Positions 47,334 to 57,880 of a stretch of DNA of 64,000 bases are shown here, piece after piece. This DNA comes from Pyricularia pennisetigena (taxonomy: Eukaryota > Ascomycota > Sordariomycetes > Magnaporthales > Pyriculariaceae). The stretch covers positions 699,758 to 763,757 of the forward strand of contig NW_021940921.1 in the NCBI RefSeq assembly GCF_004337985.1. The letters run 5' to 3'. The position numbers and the translations under genes are program-made. The stretch's first letter is position 1. The number at the start of each line of letters is the position of its first letter. Under the pieces are notes generated by a model. The model searched no databases, was not told where the DNA came from, and was given only the letters and a program-made list of their open reading frames with translations.

Positions 47334-49412
47334 TCACGTGTGTCTCCTCGGGGCCTTCCTCCGCTCTCGTGTCTTTTTCGCATCGTGCTCGGCAACATTG
47401 TCCTCGGGTCCGTCCTCCGCAAAAACATCCTCTGCTGCGCTCCTGATCCACTGTTGCAAATTTACCGGAGGTCCTGCTGCGTCCGGGTACTCCCTGTGAA
47501 AGGTATCCAGCAGTACTGGTGAATTTTTCAAGTCGCGGGCCTCATACCATGTCTCATCAGGGTCGAGTCCGACCCACGATACCTGATATTGCAACGTCTT
47601 CTTTCGTCCGAATAGACGTGAGGCCAACACTTGCTCCACCTCCCACTCCGGTTCTCCGTTAATTTCGACCGGTGGTTCCGGCTTTTGATACTGCTGATGT
47701 AATGGATCCGTTGCTGCCTTGCGCAGTCGGCTGGCGTGGAACAGCTTACTACCTTTATACCAGGCAGGGGTGTCGAGAATGAAGCTGTGGCCCTTTTCCT
47801 CGAGAATCGTCCATGGTCCTGCATTTTGCGAGTCCAACTTGGTCGTAGGAGCTTCGGTGGAAAAACCCTTTTTGCTAACGTAAACCGCATCTCCCACCGT
47901 AAAGTCGACCGGTCGCCGTTTTTTGTTAGCCTGCCTCTGTTGCTCTATTTGCGCTCCTAGTCCATTGTTGCGGGCCAGTTCCTGAGCTTGCCGGGCTTGG
48001 CGGACCATTTCCAGCGCCTTCTGTTGCTGACCGGTCTCCAGGTCTTCTTCGTGTAAAGGTAGAGAGAGCGGGTCTCTAGGGCGAGCTCCTGTTTCTGCTT
48101 CGATCGGTGCCATGCCAATAGAGGCGTGGACGGACGAGTTGTGGCCGAAGTCGAAGGCGGGAATATGCCGTCGCCAATTCGTTTGGTATTTGTCTACATA
48201 AAAGCGCATTTTCTGATCCAATTCAGCGTTGGTAATTTCGACGCTGCCCTGACTTTGAGGGTGGCGGGCGCTTCCATGTTTATGCTTTGTTCCTGTCAAC
48301 TCGTTTAGAGTGTTTAGGAACTCGGATATAAACGGTCCGGCGTTGTCGGAAAGCCATAAATCGGGGACGCCTTTCCAACGGTACACGGTCTGATAATACC
48401 GCATGGCCAAGGTCTCCGCGGTGTCCGTCTTTTTTCCCGGTAGGGTGGCCAAAAGTTTGGTCAATCGGCAGATGAAGACCCAGACGTAATTATAGCCTTC
48501 TTTATCCTTGGGCATATCTTTGCCGTCTACCATTACGTGCTGCCAACACCGTCTAGGGATCTCCAGTGGGTGCAACAGCCCAGGCGTCTTGTCATGTCGT
48601 ACCTTGTTGCGTTGACATTCGCGACAATTCTTAATGTAGCGTTTGACGTCTCGATTTCGGTCGGGCCACCAATAGTCCTTTTTCAGGCGGCTGAGGGTTT
48701 TATTCTGGCCTCCATGGCCGAAGATCTTGGGCTCATGAGCTTCGCGGATGAGAGCCGTTCTTAAGAAGATTTTGCCATCCTGGGTAGTCTCGGGTACCGT
48801 TAACAAATTGTCGTGGTGACCTAGGTTCTGTTTCAGGTTTTCTTCCAGGATAAGGGCCACCAGGTCAGCTCCCTGCGGTGCGGAGGGTTCCAAGTTGCTA
48901 ATGGTTGGAAGAGGTTCGCCGGGTCGGGAGTCGATCTTTTCTGGAGGGATTAGTGCAATGGTGCGGTCTAACACAGCTCGGGCCTTGACCGTAGGGTTGT
49001 CGATGGTTTTGCGCGAAAGGGCATCGGCTGCCACATTATCCTTGCCGGGACGGTATTTAAAGGTGCTTTCGCTTTCGTCTGCCATTTCGCTTCTCATTTG
49101 GGCGGCAGGCGAGGGCGCTCTGCTTGGAGATTTCGGAATTTCGTTCCTGCCGTCTGACGTCTTGGCAGAAGGTTGGTGGGGAGGGCTTCGCGCCTCTCCT
49201 GGGTGCTCGGAAACTAACTCGTACTCGTACGATCCGTCAACTTCGATGCTGTCGACTGGCTGATCTTGCTCTGTGTCGGATTGGGGCTCAACGGGCTCTT
49301 CGGTGTTGGGAGTAGCAGTGCCTGAAGCCAAATTATCTGGCTTTGCTGAGTTTGCGTTTGTCACGCGTTGGGATTGGCGAACCGGTGGGCCGTAATTCTT
49401 ACGCGGCGACAT
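47334..49412 (-). CDS. Gag N-terminus / integrase / chromodomain fusion ORF
   Basis: 692 residues, intact. Residues 1 to ~115 are a Pro/Ser/Glu-rich gag-like N-terminus. At ~117-135 the frame joins the tail of RNase H (FKYRPGKDNVAADALSRK). The integrase zinc finger has H226, H233, C263 and C266. The core has D296, D356 (LSDNAGPF) and E392 (GSVEITNAEL); 35 residues between D356 and E392 give the DDX35E spacing. The GPY/F-like region is at 532-565. The chromodomain at about 588-641 (EPEWEVEQVLASRL...TWYEARDLKN) typically reads histone marks. All catalytic residues are present, unlike every other integrase here. Gag-to-RNase H is deleted in frame, so it cannot reverse-transcribe itself and would depend on a helper. 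Protein activity is unproven: the usual protease to free the integrase is missing. Confidence 0.95.
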   Translation of the reverse strand: MSPRKNYGPPVRQSQRVTNANSAKPDNLASGTATPNTEEPVEPQSDTEQDQPVDSIEVDGSYEYELVSEHPGEARSPPHQPSAKTSDGRNEIPKSPSRAPSPAAQMRSEMADESESTFKYRPGKDNVAADALSRKTIDNPTVKARAVLDRTIALIPPEKIDSRPGEPLPTISNLEPSAPQGADLVALILEENLKQNLGHHDNLLTVPETTQDGKIFLRTALIREAHEPKIFGHGGQNKTLSRLKKDYWWPDRNRDVKRYIKNCRECQRNKVRHDKTPGLLHPLEIPRRCWQHVMVDGKDMPKDKEGYNYVWVFICRLTKLLATLPGKKTDTAETLAMRYYQTVYRWKGVPDLWLSDNAGPFISEFLNTLNELTGTKHKHGSARHPQSQGSVEITNAELDQKMRFYVDKYQTNWRRHIPAFDFGHNSSVHASIGMAPIEAETGARPRDPLSLPLHEEDLETGQQQKALEMVRQARQAQELARNNGLGAQIEQQRQANKKRRPVDFTVGDAVYVSKKGFSTEAPTTKLDSQNAGPWTILEEKGHSFILDTPAWYKGSKLFHASRLRKAATDPLHQQYQKPEPPVEINGEPEWEVEQVLASRLFGRKKTLQYQVSWVGLDPDETWYEARDLKNSPVLLDTFHREYPDAAGPPVNLQQWIRSAAEDVFAEDGPEDNVAEHDAKKTRERRKAPRRHT

Positions 49413-49544
49413 TGATTTCGCGAATGGTGTCTTCTGTGGCCTAGTTTACCGTCGTGCACAGCCGACGTGGTGAACGATTGAATGAAGGGATTGAACGATA
49501 TATTTTAATTGCTTCACCAGCAAATCATAGTGAGTTTAGAATTA
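49413..49544 (-). other. Leader with self-priming PBS
   Basis: 132 nt between 5' LTR and ATG. The first nt of the leader contain AATTCTAAACT on the - strand (49533-49543). This is exactly complementary to AGTTTAGAATT inside the LTR (49600-49610, same strand sense). Tf1-type elements prime reverse transcription by pairing the first 11 nt of their own RNA with the PBS; this is the same geometry. It would place the transcript start at about 49610. Confidence 0.75.
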
Positions 49545-49752
49545 TGTCACGGCCAGGCATACATTGGAGAACCTCAGTATATTAGGCGCTATCGACGAAA
49601 ATTCTAAACTGAAGAGAAGAGAGAAATTACAATCGACGACGCGCTCAAGAGACGCGCTTAAATCCGGAGGTAGTGGATCCTTGTCCGATCCCTGGCTCGG
49701 TGTGGAGCCGAGTCGTGATTCTGAGGGTAGGTCTAGGGGCCTGATCCTCACA
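49545..49752 (-). repeat. 5' LTR of the chromovirus derivative (208 bp)
   Basis: Starts TGTGAGGATCAGG on the - strand. A TTTAAG motif lies about 50 bp before the inferred RNA start at 49610. Matches the 3' copy. Confidence 0.97.
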
Positions 49753-50523
49753 GGTTATATGCGTTAGCTATAAAGCCTATATTATCTCCAAATATTGCAA
49801 TAGGGCCTTTTATAGGTAGTCCAATCTCTATAAATAAGCTTTTAAACCACTGTGCTTCACGCAGGGCTTCCGCTAAGGCATCAGTTTCAGTTTTTGGAAT
49901 GCTTAAAGCTATAATACTAGCTTTTTTGCACTTTCACGTTATAGGGCCCCCAAATCAGGTATACAAATATCCGTAAGTGGATTTTGAATCTTCCCTAGCC
50001 CCGGCAAAATCGCTATCACTAAAACCCAGTAATTTTAAACCTTTAAAACCCGCTATTAATAAATTGGGTGGTAATTCGGGTTTAAATACTCTATTTCCGT
50101 AGCAAATAAATAAGGATTTAGTACCCGCTAAATAACGTAATAGGTTTTTAGCTGCCGTTAAGTGGATTGTAGTAGCTTTTGTTAAAAAACGTAAAAGCCA
50201 CTGAACCGCAAAACCGATATCCGGGCGCGTTAACAGCATTAAATACATAAGGGTGCCGATAATACGCTGTAATAATTTGACTTCCAGCGCATTTACGGGC
50301 TTACCCCCACTATATTTTAGCACACCCGGTTGTAAGGGAACAAATATAAGTTTGCAATCAGCTAATCCGAACGTTGCTAATGCTTCCTCTTTATACTAAC
50401 TTTGATGGAGCCAAAGTAGGCGTTTAGGCCTATCCCTTATCATTTGAACGCCTAAAAAATAGGCTGCAGGGCCCCTGTCTTCCAACGCGTATACCTTATT
50501 AAAACGGGCTTTTAAATCCTGAT
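49753..50523 (-). pseudogene. Copia-A5 RT tail and RNase H
   Basis: The frame 49955-50323 reads 'LLQRIIGTLMYLMLLTRPDIG', 'FLTKATTIHLTAAKNLLRYL' and 'DSDFAGAREDSKSTYGYLYT'. RNase H then continues across the chromovirus insertion (47074 leftward). This is the best-preserved RNase H of family A. Homology with full copies stops near 50523, after the RT block that follows the YVDD box. Confidence 0.88.
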
Positions 50524-51273
50524 TTATAGTTGCAATTCGCTAATTTATAGCTATAATCAACTAACCTAATTGCCTAAGGGTAAATACCCTATTTAATTTA
50601 GGATTTGCTATACCGTTTGCCTTCTAACGGGTATAGGCCTGTAATTGCCAATTACAGGGTTTATTGCTATTTTCAGTGGTTAAAATCCACTAAAATACAG
50701 GGTTGGAATCCCTAAAATCCCCAATTAATGGGTGCCCTGGTATTTGTACCAATCCAGGTGCACGTAACGAATCCAATTCGTTAAATGGGTGCAGGGTAGA
50801 CTGCAGGGTATCGTGCAGGGTAAATTAACCACTAACGTAATTCCGCTAGTGGGTTTGTGGGCTATTGTAAACCCTACTAAACGCACCAGGATTTAGTGGG
50901 CTATTAGCGGACGAGTACAGGGGTCTTTGGCCCTGACTCGCTAGCGTGAATCCTACTTAAAATCTGAACCAATTACAGTGGCGTGCACGATCCACAAAAA
51001 CCACACCAAAATTTTTTTTTTGGATTTGCAATGTAAGCGATCGCTGCAGTACCTGAAAGGGCCTGAATCGAACGCTAATTTTTAGCGATCCTCATTGTAA
51101 ATACAGGGGGGTTCGGTGCTGAATTAGCGCCTAAAACCAACAATTTTACACAAAAACAGCAATATCTTCGTTAATATACGTGCTGTAAGGATGCGATAAT
51201 AACCAAAATAAAACCTAAACTTCAGGCTTTCCAGCGATGCAAAATGCATTTTAATGCACAAGCTAAAACCTCT
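50524..51273 (-). other. Non-coding leader of Copia-A5
   Basis: No coding capacity and no similarity seen to the gag of A4. It has short repeated words (CCCTGCA, CAGGGT, AATTACAGG). Less eroded than neighbouring pol pseudogenes. It may be an untranslated leader acquired by a non-autonomous derivative. Confidence 0.5.
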
Positions 51274-51287
51274 CCGGGCTTATAACC
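51274..51287 (-). other. Primer-binding site of Copia-A5
   Basis: GGTTATAAGCCCGG on the - strand, adjacent to the 5' LTR. Same 14 nt as copia-B and A4. Confidence 0.7.
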
Positions 51288-51841
51288 TGTTAATAATATG
51301 GGTTGTTAACAGGGGGTTAGGCATTAGCCTAAATGCGGCGTGGTGCTAATTGCGTTGTAAAAACCTGTAATTACAGGGTTTATATGCACTAAATTTATTA
51401 ATTTTGGGATTAATAGATTTAATTCATTCGTGGGGGAGACTTTGCTTTATCTCCCTTATATACCCTCCGACATCGAAATGGGGGTCCGCACCCCGCAAAG
51501 GGTTCTGGTGCCGCATACGATTTTCCGAAAAATTATTTTGTATGCGTTGTTGAAAAAACACCTTTATTTCTATACAAACCATTTCTGGGTTCGCACTAAT
51601 TTGCTATTTTAATGAAAATTTCAACCCGGTACAGGGTAGGTGATTCGTAAATGCAGGGTGGGTATTAAACCCGGTATAGGGTAAAACGCCATTCGCTCAC
51701 TTTAAATCGTAACTCCTGCAACACACAAAATATAATAGAACATTTGACAACCTCAGCAGCCCCATTTCGGCACTATCTATTGTGGCTTATATACAGATAA
51801 AAGTGGACCCATTACATGCTAAATAACGCATATAATTAACA
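51288..51841 (-). repeat. 5' LTR of Copia-A5 (554 bp)
   Basis: Same length as the 3' copy. Borders TGTTAATTATATGCG to ATTATTAACA on the - strand. Confidence 0.92.
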
Positions 51842-52177
51842 GTAGCTTAACGATAAAATTTATTGTAATGGTTTACCAAACCATATTAGGGCTGGTAAAG
51901 GCTGTAGGAGCCCGTAGAACTTATATTTGGCGGATTTGCTTTTTGCGCAAAATTCGTAATTTTTAACAGCTTTTCGTACTTTTTATCGTATTTTTTAGAA
52001 ATTATGGTGCTGTTTTAACCGTTTCCATGTTTTGGAAATTCCTTAATGTCCGTGGGCTTTACTTTCGTGGATTTTCCGTATTTTTTCTGGTATAATTACC
52101 GTATTGGTCGTTATAAGATCTCGGTGAACTGGTAAAAGGTTTCCGTTATCGTTTACCGTAAAGATTTTCCGTATTTT
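51842..52177 (-). pseudogene. Gypsy-D integrase zinc-finger piece
   Basis: Reads 'IPEKIRKIHESKAHGH', 'GISKTWKRLKQHHNF' and 'KVRKAVKNYEFCAKSKSAKY', the H2C2 finger of Ty3/gypsy integrase (first Cys now Tyr), then 'YGLLQPLPALIWF', typical just before the core. It connects to 45776 once copia-A5 is removed. Confidence 0.88.
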
Positions 52178-52365
52178 TGTTATGGATTCGTGCCTAAGGC
52201 ACGTATCACGTGATAAGATACAAGAACGGGTTAGGGATAATATATAAAGGGAAGGACACTACCACGACCCGGATATATACCTTTTCCTCCCTTTTTCCCC
52301 AACGTTAGTAATAATACCAATAAGGATATTTAACGGTCTTAAAGCCGTTAATTTACTTTATAATA
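52178..52365 (+). repeat. 5' LTR of Gypsy-C (188 bp)
   Basis: Begins TGTTATGGATTCG. A TATA-type motif ATAATATATAAAGGG lies mid-LTR. It ends TTATAATA, where the 3' copy ends TATAACA, a C-to-T change at the terminus. Confidence 0.9.
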
Positions 52366-52394
52366 TTTATTAACGCTCGAATTTAAATACGATA

Positions 52395-53500
52395 ATGGCC
52401 AACCCAAGGCCAGGCCCGGGAGGGGAAATTTACGATTTTTATTAAAACCTGGTCGCGAATATCGCGATATTGGAAAAACGTATCGTTTAAATGCAATTAT
52501 ATTCTTTAAACGCAAGCGCGATCGCGCAAAAATAACGTTTTAAAAAAAAAATTTTACGCGACCCCCTATTATACGACGGCGCGCCGGTTATATTTACAAT
52601 TTGGAAATAAATTATTTCGTACAAATTAATACGCGACGCGGAATTTGTCGGGAATTAGCGCGACCAATTCGAATACGTATAATTTAATTTTACTACGATA
52701 ATATAAAATGTCGTCCTTTTTTTTACAAAATAAAAAGTACGGGAAAGGGGTATATTTACGAGGATTTTATCGAATATTTGGGACATACGTACGACGAGTT
52801 TTATAAAAAGGCCCAAGTTTTCGCCGAATTAAAAATATTTTAAATACGATACGGCGAATCGTTCGCATATTTCCTTACCAAATTCGAACGTTTTTTTATT
52901 GCGGCCGGGGGTTTCGAATAGTTAAACGAAATACGGGCTAATTATTTGCGTTTCCGGGTCGTTAACCGGATAAAGGAGGCGTCGGTAAAAAGGGGTATCG
53001 TTTCCGATTTTTACCACGGATTTATCGTTATATACCGCTATATCGCCCAGGATTTGGAAATTATCGATTTAAATAAACGTTTCGGCCAAAAACGGAACGC
53101 TTTTTTTCCAAATTCCTTATAAATAGGCTTAAAAAATATAATAATAACGGGCGTATTAACGATGGGGGTTGGCCGAAACCGTTATAACGTTGGTAAAAAA
53201 CGAAAAAAACGCCGATTAAATGGAAATAAAGGGAAAAATAAGGTTTTATAAATATCCGTTTAAAAATTCCAACGACGTCGTAAAATAGGGGTTTACCTCC
53301 GTTGCGGGTCCGCCTCCTATTACGCCCAGAATTACCAATTCGCACCGGTTATACGTTTAACGCCAAATAATCCCGAAAAAGGAAAAAATTAACTTTGGGC
53401 CACAATTTTAACCCAAAGGAAAACCGACGCGACGGGCCCGGACCACCCCATAATACGCCAGTAAATATAAATCCGGAAAAATAATTAAAAAAAATATAAA
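52395..53500 (+). pseudogene. Gypsy-C gag remnant
   Basis: ATG at 52395 (MANPRPGPGGEIYDFY). The central gag region is readable as 'EDFIEYLGHTYDEFYKKAQ' and 'ESFAYFLTKFERFFIAAGG' near 52760-52915. The zinc knuckle near 53290-53330 reads YLRCGSASYYAQNY, where Cys, His and Cys have become Tyr, fitting C-to-T / G-to-A mutation. Many TAA/TAG stops. Confidence 0.8.
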
Positions 53501-53559
53501 TTATAATAAATGGGCGACCATTTTTTATCCCGGTTTTAATTAATTTAACGAAATTTATT

Positions 53560-55550
53560 ATTATATAAATGGATTTAAGGTGCGAATATTACGCGGTTAT
53601 AAACAAAAATTATACCGAAAAATTGGGAATAATAAAAGTTTTTTTACTATAAATCCGCCGGTTGGGCACGGTAACGGGACGAACACGAACCGATATACGG
53701 GAAATGGGTAATTGCGACGTAAATATCGACGGCTGGTCCGCGCCGATATTTTTTTATATAATTCCGGGATTAACGTAGGATTTGTTTTTGGGATTTTTTT
53801 GGATAACCCACCGGAAAATAGTATTTAATTTAAACCAGGGAAAATTGAAAATAGGGTCCGTTAAAGGGTTATTTATGCAGGAATTGTTTTTACGTCCGAA
53901 AAGCAGGAAATTTAGGGTGGTTATGGGTAACGTGTTTTTGGCCGCGGCCCGAAAAACAAAAAAAGATATAAACGAACAAAAGGAATTCGTTTTTATTTTA
54001 TTACGAAATATAGCCCGGGTTTTAATTTTAACGGCGGTAAATAAAAACGACGTAAAACCCCCGGCGACGTTACCCGCAAAATTAAAAAATTTCGAGGATT
54101 TATTTAACGACGGTAAAATTTCGGTTTTACCCCCGTATAAGGGCAAATTGGACTATTATATCCGGATTTAAAAGGATAATAACGGTAAATCCCCGCCGTT
54201 ATTATAAGGCCAGTTATACCATATACCGCGCAATTAATTGCTGGAATTACGGCGACAAATAATCGATATAATGGATAAAAAATGGATCCGAGCAAACGCG
54301 TCGTTAACCGCAACCCCGGTCCTAATAATCCGGAAAATTTTTGGAAAATAGCGTTTATACGTTAATTATAAAATATTAAACGTTATTATAATATAGGACC
54401 GGTATTTTTTATTATTAATTAAAAAGATATTCCGTTTTTTATCCGGAGCAAAATGGTTTATTAAAATAAACGTACGCGCAATTTTCCATAAATTACGCGT
54501 AACCGAAAAGGATAAATATTTTACAGTTTTTCGTACAAAATTCGGGTTATTCGAATGGTTAGTATGTTTATTCGGATTAGCGGGCGCCCCGGCTACGTTC
54601 CAACGATATTAAACGGCGTTTTCGGGAATATATTGGACAATTATATATTAATATATTTGGACGATATTTTAATTTATATATCCGGTTCCAAAACGGATTA
54701 TTGGCGGAAAATTACCCATATTTTGGGAAAATTAAAAAAAGCGGGTTTAAATTTAAGATTTCGATAAAAACGCGTTCGTAATTATTTCCGTTAAATATTT
54801 GGGGTTTATTATATACGTTAATATAAACGTGGAAACCGATCCGGAAAAATTACGCGCGATCCGGGAATAGGAAACCCCGACGAGGTTACGAAAATTGCGC
54901 GGTTTTTTAGGATTTGCAAATTTTTACCGGGATTTTATAAACGGGTATTCGGGTTTAACGGCGCTTTTATTTTAATTTATTAAAAAAGGAATACTGTTTA
55001 AATGGACGCCGGAGGAGGACGCTATTTTTAAAATATTTAAACAAATATTTTTGCAAGCGTTAATATTAGCCTAATAAAGCGACGAAACGGAAACGAAAAT
55101 AAAAACGAATTATTCCGGCGCAGCTATCGGGGGGTATTGGTATAAAAAGGGAAAAACGGGTTATAAAAACCGGTAATATTTTATTCCGTTAAATTAACGA
55201 CGGCCCAGCGCAATTATATTATTTACAATAAAAAATTGTTCGCGGTCGTCCATTGTTTGTAAATATAGGAGGCGGAATTACGCAATATCCGTTTGTTTTT
55301 TATTATTTTTACGGATTATACAACGTTCGAATATTTTACGAAACCGAGGGTGGTATTGGAACGGTAAATGCGGTGGGCCGAAATTTTATCCAAATTTAAT
55401 TATATTTTAAAATACCGACTAGGGAAATACGCGATAATTCCCGACGCGCTATCGAAACGGAAGCAGGACGAAACTAACGAAAAAAAAACGATAATATTAC
55501 GCCCAATATCCAATAAAACCATAATTGGTATTTTTCAAATATTATTATAA
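53560..55550 (+). pseudogene. Gypsy-C protease, RT and RNase H remnant
   Basis: After a decayed protease (53560-53780, 'IDGWSAPIFFYIIPGL'), an open stretch 53782-54171 covers the linker ('LPAKLKNFEDLFNDGK', 'LPPYKGKLDYYIRI'). RT follows: 'ELRRQIIDIMDKKWIRA', 'PVLIIRK', 'LRVTEKDKYFTVFRTKFG', 'AGAPATFQRY' and the catalytic box IYLDDILIY near 54650. Then '[18 protein letters not shown]'. RNase H ends at 55368-55550 with 'LKYRLGKYAIIPDALSKRKQ'. Typical Ty3/gypsy order. Confidence 0.9.
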
Positions 55551-55559
55551 AACATATTA

Positions 55560-57081
55560 CCGGCGGTCCCGGAAGGAATATTTATTTTCCAACAATTTTA
55601 TATAGCAGAATTTTGGAACGAAATAATAAAAAAATACCCGGTATACGCCCACAAACGTAACGCGGTTTAACAAAATATAAAACGATTCCCACCCGAGGCC
55701 GAAACGACAGCATAAATAACGGATTATTTAATAAACGCCTCCGGTACGCTATTATATAAAAACCGTTTTTAATTACCCAATTAAAAACCCTTAACCACGG
55801 CAGTTTTATAAGGAGCCCACGAATCCTTAATAATTTATTATTGCGGTAAAAATAATACATTTATAGTCCTGGTTCGGGATTATTATTAAAACGGGATAAC
55901 CGAATATATCCGACGATTCGTACGCAATTGCGATATATACCGCAGGATAAAACTATCGAAATAACGCAAATAAAAACTGTTATAACCCCTACCAATACCG
56001 GATAAATTTTAAAAACAAATTTCCATCGATTTTATAACGGATTTCCCAAGTAATAATACGGACGCGCCGCGTTATATAATAATTATAATTAATAAATTTT
56101 CCAAATATATCCAATTAAAAGCGATAAATTCGATAAAAACCGAAATTTGCGCCGCAAAATTCGTTTCCACCTAGTGGCGGTTTAAAGGCTTTTTTAACGC
56201 GATTATATCGGACCGGGGGTCGGATTAGGTAAAAGGTTTTTAGTCGGAATTATACCGATAAATAAGAATTTTATAATTATTATCGACGTTTTACCATTTA
56301 AAAACGGAAAGGGGTACGGAACGGATTAATTAGGAAATGCAATATTATTTAAAGGTTTTCGTAATATTTAATAAAACAAATTGGCCCGGATATTTACCCG
56401 CCGTTTAATTAACGCTTAATAATAGGGATTCGTTAACCACGGGAATTAATCCTGATAAATTATTATTAAAATACGAAATAAACGTTGTCCCGGTAATATA
56501 GGTAAACGGACGACCGGGTTCCACGCCTAAAAATCGCGCGAATTTGTTTTTACAGTATTTTAAAAACGGTATAAACGTGGCCTACGCCGTTATAATTTAT
56601 ATATAATAACACCAAAAAAACGGAATAAAATACGGAAACCGGCGGACCGTCTTAAAATAAAAAATAAATTTTTTTTAATTTATAAAACGTTAAAATTAAT
56701 CGCCCGAATAAAAAATTTAATTTCGTGGCAAATAAATATACGGTCGTAACGATTTTTACATTATTAATAATTACGTTAAACGTCCCGAAAAAAATCCATC
56801 CTATTTTTTACGTAAAATTAATCGAAAAAACCGCGGACGATTTATTACCGTCCCAAATTCGTACCGATATTAAACCCGGCCCGTTATTAATCCTATCCGA
56901 TTTAAATAACGAAACCGCGGAGGAATGGGTAATAAAAAAAATCCTGGTCGCGAAAAACGCAGTAGGGAAAGGACGTAAACGTAAAATTTTAGTAAAATGG
57001 AAAAAGTACGACGAACCCACGTGGGAGGATTTGGTAACGGTGGAAAATATACGGGTATTAAACGAATTCGAAATAAAATAG
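55560..57081 (+). pseudogene. Gypsy-C integrase with chromodomain remnant
   Basis: Integrase zinc region 55800-55980 ('GAHESLIIYYCGKNNTF'...'VRNCDIYRRIK'). Core: 'ISIDFITDFPSNNTDAPRYI' with the first Asp, 'AIISDRGSD' with the second, then 'LKTERGTERIN' with Glu. The open frame 56725-57081 holds 'NVPKKIHPIFYVKLI' and a chromodomain: 'EEWVIKKILVAKNAVGKGRK' then 'ILVKWKKYDEPTWEDLVTVE'. Stops in the core rule out function. Confidence 0.9.
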
Positions 57082-57880
57082 GGGCCGGTCCAAATAAATA
57101 ATAACCTAATATCGAAACGACGTTAATAATTAAATGTCCAACCAAACCAGGGATTTGTTACAATTAATTAAAAAATCGATAATTCCCCGGGAAAAAAGCG
57201 ACGCGGTAAACCTAAAACAAATATTAATTTAACTAAACGTACGGTAAAAAAAATACGTAAAATTAAACCTTTTACCGGGGCGAAATATAATAAAAACAAA
57301 CCGACGATTATATAAACCACGCCTATTTTTGGGGCGACGTAGCCGTATCCCACCCACCCAATTTTTAAATTAAATTAACGTATATGAAACGAAGCGATAA
57401 TTTTACGCGGCGATAAAATATTAATTAAAAACCGAATTATACGTTTCCGATTTATTATTCAAATTTTTTTTTTCCTTGTTTTTTTCCCTTATTTTAACGT
57501 CCTCCTTTTTTATTTTATTATTTTCCGCGTCGTCCTTAAAAACCGTGAATTTCCATTATTTAACGAATTAATTAATTTCCCGCAATAAGGCGGTACGACG
57601 TCGGGTAATATTTTCGATTGAAAAAGATTTACGACGGGATTTTTTAAAAAAACGGGTTTTTACCTATATTACGACCGAAAATACGAAAACGCGACGAAAC
57701 AGGGGTACGGGGACGCGAAAAATTAAATATATACCGAATCGGGGTACGAGTAAAACGAAATGCGACGGGGTAACGCGAAAAAGGAATTTCGAAGCGTCGA
57801 CGGGGCGTGGTAATAATAAAAGCGAAAAGGCGTAAAAAATGCGCGGGGCGAAATTGGCGTATAAAAACGGCGGGGGAAAA
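57082..57880. other. Gypsy-C 3' region, first part
   Basis: AT-rich, with a stretch of RGR/KRN-rich reading near 57690-57800. No domain recognised and no convincing frame. Confidence 0.35.

Larger units (their letters stand above)
47075..49752 (-). mobile_element. Young chromovirus derivative with internal deletion (2678 bp)
   Basis: Two 208-bp LTRs (47075-47282 and 49545-49752), no difference seen on reading, bounded by TGT...ACA. Perfect 5-bp duplication GGTTA at 47070-47074 and 49753-49757. Balanced base composition, a 692-codon intact frame and no RIP damage. PPT AGAGGGGGG (- strand) at 47285-47294. It lacks most of gag, protease, RT and nearly all of RNase H. The insertion splits the RNase H of copia-A5. 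It is the most recent event in the window by nesting order. Confidence 0.97.
45777..51841 (-). mobile_element. Copia-A5, non-autonomous, TSD GTAGC
   Basis: LTRs 45777-46330 and 51288-51841, both 554 bp. The 5-bp flanks are identical: GTAGC at 45772-45776 and 51842-51846. Inside, only the 3' third of RT and RNase H remain (46900-47074 and 49758-50523), with the tRNA-like segment and a ~750-bp non-coding leader. gag, protease, integrase and the RT core are missing. The chromovirus derivative at 47075-49752 sits in its RNase H. Confidence 0.93.

Noticed and set aside
48126..49315. Several + strand frames opposite the integrase ORF
   Set aside because: Shadows of the 692-codon gene; GC-rich coding sequence often leaves such antisense frames open.
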